The notes: generated by a model from the letters alone, not told the origin. A stretch of DNA of 64,000 nt from Furcasterigmium furcatum (GCA_001599815.1 BCIA01000002.1:6111626-6175625); one strand, 5' to 3'; shown: positions 1-10,178, counted from the stretch's first letter. Numbers and translations: made by a program.

Positions 1-105
1 CGACTAACCAAGGCAGCTCAGCGTACACGATGCTGAAGTCCAACCCGAGATATCGCAACATCCATCTCCAGATAAGGTAAATCCCCTGACGAGGGGCAAC
101 CCTAG

Positions 106-794
106 CGAAAATACCCTGCTGGATCTACATCGGCGGCTACCCCGGCGTGGGCAAGCTCACCATCGCCAAGGAACTCCAGGCCCTCATCCCCAAGAGCAAG
201 ATCCTCAGCAACCACGATCTCATCGACCGCATCGACGTTGCCCGAGGCCACCCCGAGTACAACGCAAAACGCATGAAGCAGCGCCGGCAAGTCCTGGACG
301 AGATCGGATCGGACAAGAGGTCGAACAGAAAGACATGGATCTTCACGGACGCCCGGTCCAACGACCCCATCGGCTCCAAGGGCGCCGAGGACTACGAGAT
401 CGGATCGTTCGAGGCCGGAGTCCCCTTCGTCTCGGTCATCCTGTCCTGCAGCGTTGCCGAGAACATCCGGAGACTGAACAATCGCGACGCCGGGGGCACG
501 ACGAAGCTCACCGACCCAAAGACGCTGGTACAAATCCGCGAGAAAGAGGTGATGTATTGCTTCCGCGGCGAAAGGGGGCTCGAGCTGGACGTCACCGACC
601 TGACGCCGATGGAGGCCGCGCTGGTCATACTCGCGCATGCTCGTCGGTTCCGGGACACGGGACTCGCGGGGAAACCTCGACCAAAAACGATGCTGGGTAG
701 CACCCGCCTCCATCTGCTCTGTGGCAGAGTCAGGGACTGGTTATCCTTTAAGCGACATCAGGATGACCCGCGCACGAAGAAGATGAAGGGCTGA
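106..794 (+). CDS. P-loop NTPase / kinase-like protein, 5' end unresolved
   Basis: The frame is open from about position 90 and ends at a stop at 792-794. It encodes a small P-loop protein. Just downstream of the likely exon start lies the sequence WIYIGGYPGVGKLTIAKEL, a Walker A motif (GYPGVGKLT). The rest looks like a small AAA/zeta-toxin or kinase-like fold: an Asp-rich strand (WIFTDARSNDP) and a basic arginine-rich C-terminus. No in-frame ATG lies ahead of the Walker A motif, so translation must begin in an upstream exon. A plausible acceptor (CCCTAG, AG at 104-105) precedes the motif and its partner donor is probably outside or at the edge of the window. Substrate and function are unknown. 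I see nothing that ties it to the neighbouring metabolic genes. Confidence 0.6.
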
Positions 795-1704
795 GAATGC
801 GCTCGTCGCGGCCTCTCGGGTAAGGGCGCCCTCTATCTGTGGCCACCGTACGTTCATCGTGTTTAGTTCTGAGGACAGGTCATGGAGAGGAGCGTGGATT
901 CTGTGCGGCTACACCACTCTACTTTCTTTATAAGGGGTAAGGCTCGTAGCTGAATGAAATGCATCTAACGGAAAGCATGGTCCAGTGTCAAGTTTCGGGG
1001 TGATATGCGTGTGAAACTTTCACTGGGCAGAGACATCTGAGCCTGTGTGATAGACGTGATCGTCGCATGTCGGGATGCGCAACCGCCCGTCTCCCTTGGA
1101 ACGACAGACTGATCTTACTAGTGAGGCATGATCAGCCACAGGCAGACCCTGACGACCTGAAAAGCCGCACCTGATGCACGGGCCTGTTATGGGTGTCTGA
1201 GCAGGATATCAAGATCGACGACTGCCGTTTTTGTGGAGGGTGCGGGACAAGATACGATATTCAGGGTCCCTGGCGTTAAGGTGAGGCAGTTGTTCGTGCG
1301 TCCCGTCTCCGACATATTTCGGCCCCGGTGATGATGCTGGTCAAACCGTCCATTTTCTGCGCCACGAGCTAAGTTAGTCTTCAAGCACAATGACGTCGGT
1401 GTGTCTATTGCAACGCGCTGGAATATTTTTTACTAGCCGTAGCCCGGTCTTAGTGACTAGCCCAAGCGGCAAACACACTCCCACGAGTCGCAAAATGTAT
1501 CATGGATGGTTGGTTCGGTTGTATTGCTGTCGAAATAGGGGTTCTTTCATTTTCTTTCAAGTTGCCTAGGCACTCTCTAGAACTACCTCTAGGTAATAGG
1601 ACGCTATCTCAAATTTCTGAAGTTCCGAGAGAGGTCATCTCAACTATCTGAGGCTTAATCTGAGCTGTTCCAACCCCTTCACACTGTTCATCGAGACTCT
1701 GTTG
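795..1704. other. Intergenic region, no gene seen
   Basis: It separates the P-loop gene from the 3' end of the MFS permease. I found no coding frame with recognisable protein character. It is more AT-rich than the flanking genes, especially about 1410-1680. A short string (GGAACGACAGACT near 1099) recurs at about 30258, which may mean an old repeat fragment. Confidence 0.5.
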
Positions 1705-3576
1705 CTAGTATGCGTAGAACAGGATGGTCTCGTTGTCCTGCTGCCGGATACGGGCATTCGCACGAACCAGCAGCCACTTCATCAGCCAAGCCGTAGCAGC
1801 ACAAGCGATCGAGAAGGCGGCGCTGGACGACATGGCCACGACGTATCGAGGCTCGTCCCACGATGGCCACAGATACTGTAGAAATGGGCTGTCAGAGAGA
1901 CATCTGTGATAAAAGGGGTGGGCTAATACTCACAGCCGTCCACACGAAGGACAAGTTAGCAAATGTGTTGACAATCGCCAACGACGTTGCTTTCTTCTCC
2001 TTGGTCTGCCCACAAGTACTCGCCACCCAGCCGAGAATAATGCTGTTGACGGCATATGTCCCGACGGAGAACACCACCATGGCGACTGGACGGAACGGTT
2101 AGACTGGCCGGTACTCCTGCAACAGAGAGAGACTTACAATATCTCGCGCCGGTGTTGAGCGTGGCACACGCAAGCACGAACCCGAAGACGGCAACGGCCT
2201 TGGCAACAGTGATATGCCAGGTCCTCTCGTTCTTCTTACCGGAGTGGGCAGACCAGAACACCGAGATGATGCCAGCAATAAGATAGGGCGGGCAGGTCAG
2301 AACAAGCGTGATGGTCCTGTTGAAGCCGAGCGTTCCCACGGCGGTCGGGAAGAAGTTCTTGAATCCGTTGGCTGCGATGTGCATGTGCTGCATGAAGACG
2401 AACACCCAGAGCCTCTGTGAATCGAGCATCAGTATCCAGGACCCGGCATCTCTTACGCTTGCACTTGCGGTGTATGCCACCTACCTTATCCTTGATCGCC
2501 TCCCCCAGACCCTTCCATGTGCTGGTCTTGCCCTGGTTTCCGACGGTGTCGCGATCCATGCGGCTCTGGGCCAGCTCGCGCTCCTCGGGTGTGAGCCACC
2601 AGGTCTTTGTAGGATCGTCCGGCAGCACGAAGAGCGACACGAGAGCGACAATAAATGTCACCTGTGACCTTCCTGTTAATAGATGCTTATAAGAACCACA
2701 CAGCGTGGGATCGACTTACGAGGCCCTGGATGATAAAGAGCCATCTCCATCCAGAAAGCCCGGCCATTCCTCCCATTTGGAAGATTCCCAGCGCAATAAG
2801 ACCGGCGAATGCGGTGGCGAGGATATTGCCAGTGTACAAGATGGAGATCCTGGTGGCGATCTCCTTCCTCGTGTAGAAGATAGAGAGCATATACAGGGCA
2901 CCAGGGTAGTACGGCGCCTCAGTAACACCGAGGAAGAATCGGGTCAGAACCAGGCCGGTGAAATCTTTGGAGAGAGCCGTGAGGGTGCTGACGATGGCCC
3001 TACGCACGCCCGAAGTCAGTAAATACTCTTGTAGAAGTGTCAGGAGCTACTCATGGTGTCTGAGGAGTAGAGACATGTCGCAGGATTCCCAAAACAAGAA
3101 GAATAAGTAAAGATGAGCTCTACCATAAGGCCATAAACCCCCCCATGTACCAGGAGATTCTTACTCGAGTGAGAATCATGTCTGGAGGAATAGAATGTTT
3201 AGCTATAGACACTAGACCTCTGGATTTGCGGAAACTCACTGCTGGGGACCTGGCCGATGATATAGCCCACGAAGAGGATGCTGACGCAAGTGGCATACTG
3301 AGAGTCGGTGATTCCGAGCTCTTCCTCGAGATTGTCGAGCCTCGCGAGGGCGATGGCATTCCGGTCGAGGTAGTTAAGCCAGTACATTAACCAGAGCATG
3401 GGGAGAATCCACATGTCCAGCTTCCTGACGAGCCTGACCTCGGCAGGGTCGACTTTCGTATGAGCCCCGGAGTAGTCATAGGCGGCGACCTTGCCGTCCT
3501 CGTTGGCAAACATCTCGTGGGAGGCAACCTCTGGCTTCTCAGTCACCTCTTCTTCTTTGCGCTGCGTAGTGCTCAT
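1705..3576 (-). CDS. MFS permease, anion:cation symporter (Dal5/Tna1-like) family
   Basis: Plasma-membrane transporter, 483 aa, of the fungal family that takes up organic anions such as allantoate, nicotinate and tartrate. Seven exons on the minus strand: 3576-3240, 3181-3124, 2999-2720, 2661-2485, 2414-2138, 2085-1934, 1875-1705. All introns are GT-AG and the sum is exactly 484 codons. Family marks include LNYLDRNAI in the first transmembrane segment, the stretch QVPSNMILTRV, FLGVTEAPYYPG, and AYLWPSWDEPRYV near helix 11. About 12 hydrophobic segments are present. It shares a divergent 589-bp promoter with the mitochondrial carrier; a TATATAAA box lies about 115 nt upstream of the ATG. The neighbouring CoA-transferase and lyase-like genes suggest a di- or tricarboxylate substrate, but substrate cannot be read from the sequence. 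Confidence 0.9.
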
Positions 3577-3690
3577 GATGGCTGCTGTCGTTGAAAGGAT
3601 ATTTGCCGGGTGCGAGGCTGTCAGAAGTGAAAGAGGGCCTTGGTTGTTCTGCTAGAGTCTAGAAGTGTCAGGGCCGGTCCAACTTCTGAC

Positions 3691-3698
3691 TTTATATA
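3691..3698 (-). promoter_or_regulatory. TATA box of the MFS permease gene
   Basis: TATATAAA on the minus strand, about 115 nt upstream of the permease ATG at 3576, a plausible distance for a fungal TATA element with a short leader. Confidence 0.45.
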
Positions 3699-3909
3699 GA
3701 GGAGGCCGTCTCGGTTACTTCCCAAGGGGTCATCGCCATGAGGAGACAACTTACTTGCCCTTATCCCCCGCAGTCCCACCTTTTCCCCGGATATGTGATT
3801 TGGGGGAGCATAGAATGTCGTGAGCTGCGCGGAGAACATTGAGGAGAGAGTGCCATGTGAGGAACATGGAAGCTGGGGATCGCTCGAAACTAGCGACTCA
3901 TGGAAAGAA

Positions 3910-3929
3910 GGCTACTTGGCCAAGTAGCC
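3910..3929. promoter_or_regulatory. 20-bp perfect palindrome, candidate operator
   Basis: GGCTACTTGGCCAAGTAGCC is identical to its reverse complement. Each half carries AAGTAGCC; the right half continues as AAGTAGCCG. The same half-site begins the 15-mer shared by the regulator and CoA-transferase promoters. It lies 334 bp from the permease ATG and 236 bp from the carrier ATG. Confidence 0.5.
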
Positions 3930-4165
3930 GGGCCCCTACTAGCACCGTCATAAGTGGAGATCCGTGGATATCAAATTGGTCGAATGTACAATGTATGCCA
4001 CGAAAACATAGAATACAGTAGCCGGACCGGATACAGTGGCTTCTAAGAAGAGGACCCTCTGACGAGTAAATAGATCGATACAATCATTCTCAGACTATGC
4101 AGCTAGAGCCATCAACCCATCTTCCAACCCTCGTTTCAACCTTTCGCCCCTGAGCTCTCACAAAC

Positions 4166-5132
4166 ATGGACTCGCAGGCCTTTGCTTATGCGCCTCTGCT
4201 CCAAGGCGCCCTCCCCTTTGTGAACGGGGGCGTCTCGGGCATGTTCGCAACAGCCTGCATCCAGCCCATCGACATGGTCAAGGTCCGCATCCAGCTGCGA
4301 GACAAGACTGGCCAGGTGCCTTCGCCGCTGGGAGTGGTGAGAGATGTCATCTCCCGTGGCAGGTTCCTTGACCTCTACACTGGTTTCTCGGCGGCCTTGT
4401 TGCGGCAGGCCGTGTATTCCACGGCGAGACTGGGTCTCTTCGATACTTTCCACTCATATTTTCAGCGCCGCGCGCACGAGCAGGGGCGCAACGTCATGTT
4501 CGCTGAGCGAGGCGTGGCGGCACTGATGGCCGGTGGCCTAGCGGCGATGGTCGGGAACCCGGCCGACCTGGCCCTGATCCGGATGCAGGCGGACAACTTC
4601 CTCCCAGAGGCGCAGAGAGTCAGGTACCGCGGCGTCTTCGACACCCTGAGACACATCGTGAAGAACGAGGGAGTCCTGGCGCTCTGGTCGGGGGCGAAGC
4701 CGACGGTCGCCCGAGCGATGGCCATGAACCTGGGCCAGCTCGCGTTCTTCGCCGAGTCTAAGGCACAGATCGAACGACACATCCCCGGGGCGTCCCCGGC
4801 AGCGCAGCGGCTGGGCGCCGCTGCCATTGCGGCGTTCTTCGGGTCTGCGCTGAGTCTTCCGTTTGACTTTGTCAAAACGCAGCTGCAGGATCAGGTGAAA
4901 GGACCGACCGGAAGGCTTCGATACGACGGCATGATCGACTGTATCCGGACCGTGGTGCGCGAGGAAGGATGGTTCCGGTTCTACCGAGGGTTCGGCACGT
5001 TCTGCTTGAGAGTCGCGCCTCAAACGTGAGTCTTACATGTCGTTGCCATCCCCGGCAGGGTATGCTGACAGCTTGGGCAGGATGATCACACTCGTTGTAG
5101 CCGATCAACTCAACCTCCTGACGCTGTCATGA
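4166..5132 (+). CDS. Mitochondrial carrier, oxoglutarate/malate-carrier type
   Basis: Inner-membrane solute carrier of 303 aa. Two exons, 4166-5025 and 5081-5132 (55-nt intron, GTGAGT donor). The three carrier repeats are clear: PIDMVK near residue 34, PADLAL near 130 and PFDFVK near 230. The second-repeat segment NPADLALIRMQAD followed by VRYRGVFDTL closely matches the 2-oxoglutarate/malate carrier (SLC25A11) rather than the citrate or aspartate/glutamate carriers. That family exchanges dicarboxylates, and mammalian OGC is reported to accept itaconate. It is divergent from the permease and next to a CoA-transferase with a mitochondrial presequence, so it probably brings the cluster's acid substrate into the matrix. 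It could instead be an ordinary malate shuttle carrier. Confidence 0.88.
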
Positions 5133-5186
5133 GCCCAGATCCATGGATGGTGTGGGGTTACGTTGAGAGAGGTGGTGCCAACTTTG

Positions 5187-5201
5187 AAGTAGCCGCGGTT
5201 A
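5187..5201 (+). promoter_or_regulatory. Shared 15-mer AAGTAGCCGCGGTTA, copy 1 (regulator promoter)
   Basis: Located 208-222 bp upstream of the Zn2Cys6 regulator ATG. Identical over 15 bp to 10358-10372 upstream of the CoA-transferase. It contains the palindrome CCGCGG, a CCG/CGG pair typical of zinc-cluster targets. A related TCGGTTACTT element (reverse AAGTAACCGA) lies at 5282-5291 in the same promoter and at 3711-3720 in the permease/carrier promoter. Confidence 0.5.
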
Positions 5202-5408
5202 TTTGTGTTAGTCTTGTGGGGGCGATTTGCGGGGGAATCGGGGCGGGGTGAAGCTCCGGGAGGAGCTCAGGGGTAGTAGCGTCGGTTACTTCGGTTATAT
5301 GGACTCCGCAGGTAGTCGGCCTCTTACACACCTCCAGTCTTTAACAGCCGGTCATAGCCTTCCTTTCCCACAGAATCGACGATCCATCACCCAGATTCAC
5401 AAGAGGCC

Positions 5409-7661
5409 ATGTCTGATGATGCGGCACCGGCAACACGACGCAGGCTGCGGGCCAAGCAGGCATGCACAGCATGCCACTCTCGACGGATACGGTGCAATGT
5501 GACCGAGGCATGTCCGTGCTTCAACTGCCTCACCACTGGCTCTACGTGTGAGGTCGTTCCTTCGATGAGAGGCAGGTAAGGACATGGAAGTCTGTATGGT
5601 TGGCGGGTGTTCTTGTTCCGGTCTGACGATCTTCCTAGGCACAAACGGCGTCCAAGACACCCGAGCAAATCTCAGGCTCCTCTTGCAGAGCCAGAGCTGA
5701 CCCCAAGTCGAGCTTCGGAGTCGGCTACGGAGGATATTCCAAACAATGCATCCGTCAGCACCCTCTCTCATATCTCAGGACAACACCGGTCTCCAGTTCC
5801 GCCGCCGCCGCCCGGACGGCGAGATACCATGGCCCAGACGCCTGTCTCGGACACCGGAACAACATCCTCCAACCTGATCCATGGTGGCATGTTCTTCGGG
5901 GAGTCGAACGCGCTCACCTGTGTTGCTGGCGAGGAGCTGGAACCGGCCATACCCACGTGCAAGGGAACCCGACAGGAGCCCAGGTACTATCCCGTTCCTC
6001 AGGACCCTGTGGCAGCAAGTCCCGAGGATGACCGGGATCTCAGGGAGCGCGTGCTCCGTCAACAGGGCGCTCTGGATCTGCCCACCCAGGAGCAGTACAC
6101 CCCGGTCCTGCAGGCATACTTCAGGTGGTTCCATCCGTGCTTTCCCATCATCGACAAGGTCGAGTTCGGCAACATGTATCTCAAGAATCAGATCCCGCCA
6201 CTCTTGCTGAACGGCATGCTCTTTGTGGGCGTCACGCACTGCGAGGAGAAGGCCGTCCGCAACTTGGGATACAGCAGCCTCGGTGAAGCCAAGTCAAAGC
6301 TCTATAACAAGACGAAGCTCCTCTTCGAGGCTGACTGGGAGACCAACAGCCTCGTAGTATTGCAGGCGCTGTTCCTGCTGACGTTCCTGCGGGTCCCCAT
6401 GAGCACAGTGAAGGGACACAGATATTGGCTGAGTGCGGCTATCAACCTTGCTCACCTCCATGGCCTCCACAGGGCGTCTTCCGGGTCATCATCCGCCGTC
6501 TCTGCCCAGGCAAAGCTGCGGCGCAGGATCTGGTGGTCCCTGTACTATCGAGACATACACAGTTCCATCTCTCTGGGCCTGCCCGCGCGGGTGAGAGAGG
6601 AGGACTGCGACGTGCCCATGCTCACCCCTTCCGATCTCCTGGATGATACGACACCTGCGGTGTCCTGGCTTGCGGATCCGCCATCTCGCGAGCAGGTCGT
6701 CTACGTGGTCAACATGCCTCGTCTGATGTGCCTGCTCAGTCGGATCGTGAATCGCTTCTTCGCCCCCAAGCCGTCCCCCAAGGAGCTCCTCAGCTCGCAA
6801 CAGGACTTCATGGACCTCATTGAGAAGTGGAAGATGGATCTGCCGGCGGATATGCAGGAGGTTACCGAGGGCGGCGAGCCCCTGAACATGTGGACTTGTC
6901 TCCTGCATCTGGCTTACAAGTACGGGGAACGCACCAAAGTCTTCCCATATCTCAGACTAACACCCTAACAGCCATCTCATTATCCTCTTGTACCGTGACG
7001 ACTTTATGAACCACCGACCCTGCGGCCAAAATGCCATCAGCGCCGCCCGCCGCGTTACCCGCATTGCGGAAGAAGTGCTCGCAGAGGGCACCATCAAATA
7101 CAGCCAACTGTACCTGTAAGCTACCTGATCTTTGCTTGCGCCTGACCTCCCAGGCTTGGAAGCTAATTGTGACAATAACTCAGAATCACCAGCGTCTTCG
7201 CAGCGCTCTGCATCCACACCATCCATCTCCAGCACTCACAGGGCGTGGCGCGCCGGCTGGGCGAGAACAGGGCAAAGATATGTCTGCTGGCGCTGAAAGA
7301 GGCCCAGAAGTCATGGAACATCAACAACGACATACTTGACCTGTTCTTCCAGCATGTTGAGGCCCGACTGGCGAGTGAGTTCCAGAAAGAGGTGGCAGAC
7401 TACGCCCAAGACAGTGGAAACACCACCAGCAACAACTTGAACAATCACGCCGGCGCCGGGATGCTGCTTGGGATGCCGCAGCTACCAACATTTGAGGGAA
7501 CAGCGCAAGGCCAGGAGGGCGTGATGGCGGTGTTCAACTCGTTCAACGTCCTCGGGAGCCAGACGGAGGATTTCATGCCGTTCTTCACCCCGGGGATCGA
7601 CTTCAGCCTCGGCGACGATATGGGCACGAGGGAGTTTGATTCACTGCAGCGTTGGTTCTGA
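5409..7661 (+). CDS. Zn2Cys6 transcription factor with fungal-specific domain
   Basis: Nuclear regulator of 689 aa. Four exons: 5409-5575, 5639-6919, 6972-7115, 7184-7661. The N-terminal zinc cluster uses Cys19, 22, 29, 37, 40 and 47 in C-x2-C-x6-C-x7-C-x2-C-x6-C order, with an extra Cys at 35, and is flanked by basic residues. The middle holds the fungal-specific transcription factor domain (YFRWFHPCFPIIDKVEF, HRYWLSAAINLAHLHGLHR, RRIWWSLYYRD). The C-terminus is acidic and glutamine/asparagine-bearing, as in activators; the general look is of the cutinase-factor/AmdR-type regulators. It sits between the carrier and the lyase and ends 15 bp from the convergent lyase-like gene. It is the natural candidate pathway regulator, possibly autoregulated through the 15-mer at 5187. 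Confidence 0.9.
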
Positions 7662-7676
7662 GGTGAACTTCACCGC

Positions 7677-8655
7677 CTACTTACTGCTCGCATGCTTCCT
7701 CAGCAAACCCTCCACGTCCACGCCGCATCTGCCCGCTGATCGCAAAGTTGCCCTCGCTCTGTCCTCCACAGGCCGATCGATCATCTTACCGTCCAGAGCC
7801 CAGGCGCCCTTGCCTTGCTGCTCGGCCGCCTCCTGCCCAACAACGACGCGGACCGCCCAGTCCACCTCCTGCTTGCTGGGCGCGAAGGCCCGGTTCACAA
7901 TGTCGACCTGGCCGGGGTGGATGCACTGCTTCCCGGTAAAGCCCATGCGCCTCCCGTCGAGAGACTCGGCGCTTAGCCTCTCCAAGTCCTCCTCGCTTTT
8001 GCACTCCGTCGTCACGAGATCCAGAGCGCTCTGCAGCTCGAAGGCGCGCGCCGCCGCAACGATGGAGGACCGGGCGAGGAGCACCTCAGACAGCGAGGGC
8101 GTGCGCGTGATGCCGAGGTCAAGGCAGAAGTCCTCCGCGGCGAACGCCAGCCCGGAGAGCATCTCGGGGGCCGCCCTGCAGATCTCGGGGAGGTTGAGCA
8201 GGGACCTGGCGGTCTCGACGAGGGCGATGACCGAGACGGGCGGGAGGTCTCTAGGGCGCAGGTGCGCGAGGATCTTTGACGAAGGTCAGGTCTCCGGCGG
8301 CATCGCACTTTGGGAGGACGATGGTCGTCAGGGAGGGGCTGTCGACGAGGGACTGCAGATCCGGCAGGGCGAGGCCGGAGCTGACGCTGTTGATTCGGAC
8401 GCCGCGCTCTTTGATGTTCGGCATGGCTGTGTCGATGGTCCCGCGGACTAGTGAACGAGCAGCTGCTTTGTTCGCTGGGGAGACGGAGTCTTCGAGATCG
8501 TAGACGACGCAGTCGGCGCTGAGCAGGCGAGACTTGTCGAGGAACCGCTTGGATGACCCAGGTACTGGGTGGAATCAGCATGTTGGGTCACTAAGGGGAG
8601 CTCGGAAAGGCCCACCATAAAGAAGAGATCGGCGAAGGACTGTACTTGAGGCCAT
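7677..8655 (-). CDS. CitE/HpcH-family CoA-ester lyase (citramalyl/malyl-CoA lyase-like), frame disrupted
   Basis: Homologue of citrate lyase beta subunit-like proteins (CLYBL), which cleave (S)-citramalyl-CoA or malyl-CoA to acetyl-CoA plus pyruvate or glyoxylate. Exon 1 is 8655-8616 (starts MASSTVLRRSLLY); a 51-nt intron follows to 8565; exon 2 is 8564-7677. Family motifs: YVPGSSKRF, DCVVYDLEDSV, a lysine at VLPK, IALVETA, AAEDFCLDLGITRTPS and GFTGKQCIHPGQV. About 305 aa, the normal length. The reading frame shifts by +1 near 8273-8285 (after LTFV, before ILAHLRPRD), with homology on both sides. This is an indel, either real (pseudogene) or an assembly error; an alternative 58-nt intron would restore the frame but remove conserved residues. 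A TATA box lies about 100 nt upstream. Confidence 0.75.
8273..8286 (-). other. Putative single-base frame disruption in the lyase-like gene
   Basis: Upstream coding (…DAAGDLTFVK) and downstream coding (ILAHLRPRDLPPVS…) are both in line with the CitE family but are offset by one base. The upstream frame runs into TAG about 18 bases later, and the downstream frame has TGA just ahead. Confidence 0.6.
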
Positions 8656-8751
8656 GGTGGAAACTACCAAAGGTGTATGTGCAACCTGAACCTGAAAGGT
8701 AGGATGAGCTTGGTGGTCGAGAGGGTTGCAAGCAACGGGAGCAGTCGTGTC

Positions 8752-8759
8752 TTATATAG
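8752..8759 (-). promoter_or_regulatory. TATA box of the lyase-like gene
   Basis: CTATATAAG-type element on the minus strand, about 100 nt upstream of the ATG at 8655, inside the 221-bp gap that follows the CoA-transferase stop codon. Confidence 0.45.
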
Positions 8760-8876
8760 GCAAGTTGTAGCCCTTCTTTAATGGAATCAATGCTAGGCTA
8801 TCTGAAATGCCGATTTACTTCTATGGCCACCTCCCGATACTCCCTGTCCGCCGGGTTACTCGCGCCGCATCCTCTA

Positions 8877-10178
8877 CTATACCTGGGCCTTTCCCAGTCC
8901 CAGCTCCGCCAAGATGGCCTCATTGTGAGCCCCCAGCGCAGGAACGGGATCCATCCTGGCAGTGTCGCCCTCTTTCGAGCCGGGCGGGATCAGTGCTTGG
9001 ACGGGCCCGTTCGGCGTGCTGAGCTCTGCCCACCTGCTCCTCGCGTGGAGTTGAGGGTGCGCCCAGACATCGCTCAGCTCGTTCACCTTTGCGTTGGCGA
9101 TCGCGGCGGCGTCCAGCCTCTCGATGGCTTCCGCGGCGGTCAGGGTCGAGAAGACCTCTCGGATGATGGCGCCCAGCTCGGCCTTGTTCTCAACCCGCAA
9201 GGCGTTGGTGATGAAGCGCTGATCGGACGACAGGTCGGGCTTCCCGAGCACCCGCGAGCAGAAGCTCGCCCACTCCCTCTCGTTCTGGATGCCCAGCATC
9301 ACCGACTCCCCGTGGCCCGTCTCGAACGGTCCGTAGGGGTAGATGGACGCGTGCGCGGCGCCGTTCGGGAGCGGCCGAGGGGCGCCGTTGTAGGCGTAGT
9401 ACATGGGGAAGCCCATCCACTCGGCCATGCTCTCCAGCATGGAGATGTCGATCCTCCGCCCCAGCCCGGTCTTGGTGCGGTGGAAGAGGGCCGAGAGGAT
9501 GTTGGAGTACGCGTACATGCCCGCCGCGATGTCCGCCACCGAGATGCCGACCTTGGCCGGCTCCGTCTCGGTCCCGGTGACGGCGAGCATGCCGGCCTCG
9601 CTCTGGATCAGCAGGTCGTAGGCCTTCTTGTCGCGGTACGGCCCGTCCTGGCCGTACCCGGATATGTCGCACACGATCAGGGACGGGTGCTTCTCCTTGA
9701 GCGCCTCGTGGGAGAGGCCCATCCTGGCGGCCGCGCCGGGGGCGAGGTTCTGGACCAGCACGTCGGCCTTCTCGAGCAGACGGAGGAGGACGCGCAGGTC
9801 GTCGGGCTTCTTCAGGTCCAGGGCCAGGCTCTCCTTGTTGCGGTTCGTCCACACGAAGTGCGAGCTCAGCCCGTTGACCCGCGTGTCGTAGTGCCGGGCG
9901 AAGTCTCCCGTCCCGGGGCGCTCGACCTTGATGACCCTCGCGCCCAGGTCTGCGAGCTGTCGCGTGCAGTAAGGGCCGGCGATCGCCTGCTCGAGGCTGA
10001 CGACCGTGATGCCGTCAAGGGGCCGGCTGCTGCCGCCTCCGGACGGGGGAGTTGGTGCCGTCACGGACGCAAAGTGCCGGCATCTTGTTGGGTTGAAGAA
10101 GCTCGAGACGGCGACGGAGCGAGATGCTGACGCCGCCAACCTTGCGCCCTGGAAGATGTATCGTGGTGATGTCGCCAT
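8877..10178 (-). CDS. Mitochondrial family III (CaiB/BaiF) CoA-transferase
   Basis: Single-exon gene for 433 aa. Residues 1-40 are rich in Arg, Ser and Ala with no acidic residue (a mitochondrial targeting peptide). The body is a complete CaiB/BaiF transferase: LDGITVVSLEQAIAGPYCTRQLADLGARVIKVE near residue 55, then DISGYGQDGPY and AYDLLIQSEAG with the probable catalytic Asp at residue 188. Enzymes of this class move CoA from succinyl-CoA to another dicarboxylate; close eukaryotic relatives include SUGCT (glutarate, and itaconate in recent work). It lies tandem with the lyase-like gene in the same orientation, which supports a two-step route of activation then cleavage. The exact acceptor acid is inference. 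The shared 15-mer is about 180 bp upstream of the ATG. Confidence 0.9.
   Translation of the reverse strand: MATSPRYIFQGARLAASASRSVAVSSFFNPTRCRHFASVTAPTPPSGGGSSRPLDGITVVSLEQAIAGPYCTRQLADLGARVIKVERPGTGDFARHYDTRVNGLSSHFVWTNRNKESLALDLKKPDDLRVLLRLLEKADVLVQNLAPGAAARMGLSHEALKEKHPSLIVCDISGYGQDGPYRDKKAYDLLIQSEAGMLAVTGTETEPAKVGISVADIAAGMYAYSNILSALFHRTKTGLGRRIDISMLESMAEWMGFPMYYAYNGAPRPLPNGAAHASIYPYGPFETGHGESVMLGIQNEREWASFCSRVLGKPDLSSDQRFITNALRVENKAELGAIIREVFSTLTAAEAIERLDAAAIANAKVNELSDVWAHPQLHARSRWAELSTPNGPVQALIPPGSKEGDTARMDPVPALGAHNEAILAELGLGKAQV

Larger units (their letters stand above)
3577..4165. promoter_or_regulatory. Divergent promoter between MFS permease and mitochondrial carrier
   Basis: 589 bp between two head-to-head start codons, with no credible gene inside. 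It contains a minus-strand TATA box (TATATAAA, 3691-3698) for the permease, one TCGGTTACTT element (3711-3720) and a 20-bp perfect palindrome (3910-3929) built from the half-site AAGTAGCC that also occurs in the regulator and CoA-transferase promoters. This supports joint control of both genes; binding by the neighbouring Zn2Cys6 protein is inference. Confidence 0.55.

Noticed and set aside
8224..8281. 58-nt intron in the lyase-like gene as the explanation for the frame change
   Set aside because: It has GT-AG ends and restores the frame, but it would delete residues that align well with the CitE family, so an indel is more likely; not fully excluded.
8781..10130. 449-aa open frame on the plus strand
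   Set aside because: Antisense shadow of the CoA-transferase; Arg/Gly/Val/Leu-biased composition, typical of the reverse of a GC-rich gene.
1705..10178. Secondary-metabolite (polyketide, peptide or terpene) cluster
   Set aside because: No synthase, P450 or tailoring enzyme is present; the gene mix is that of primary carbon catabolism.
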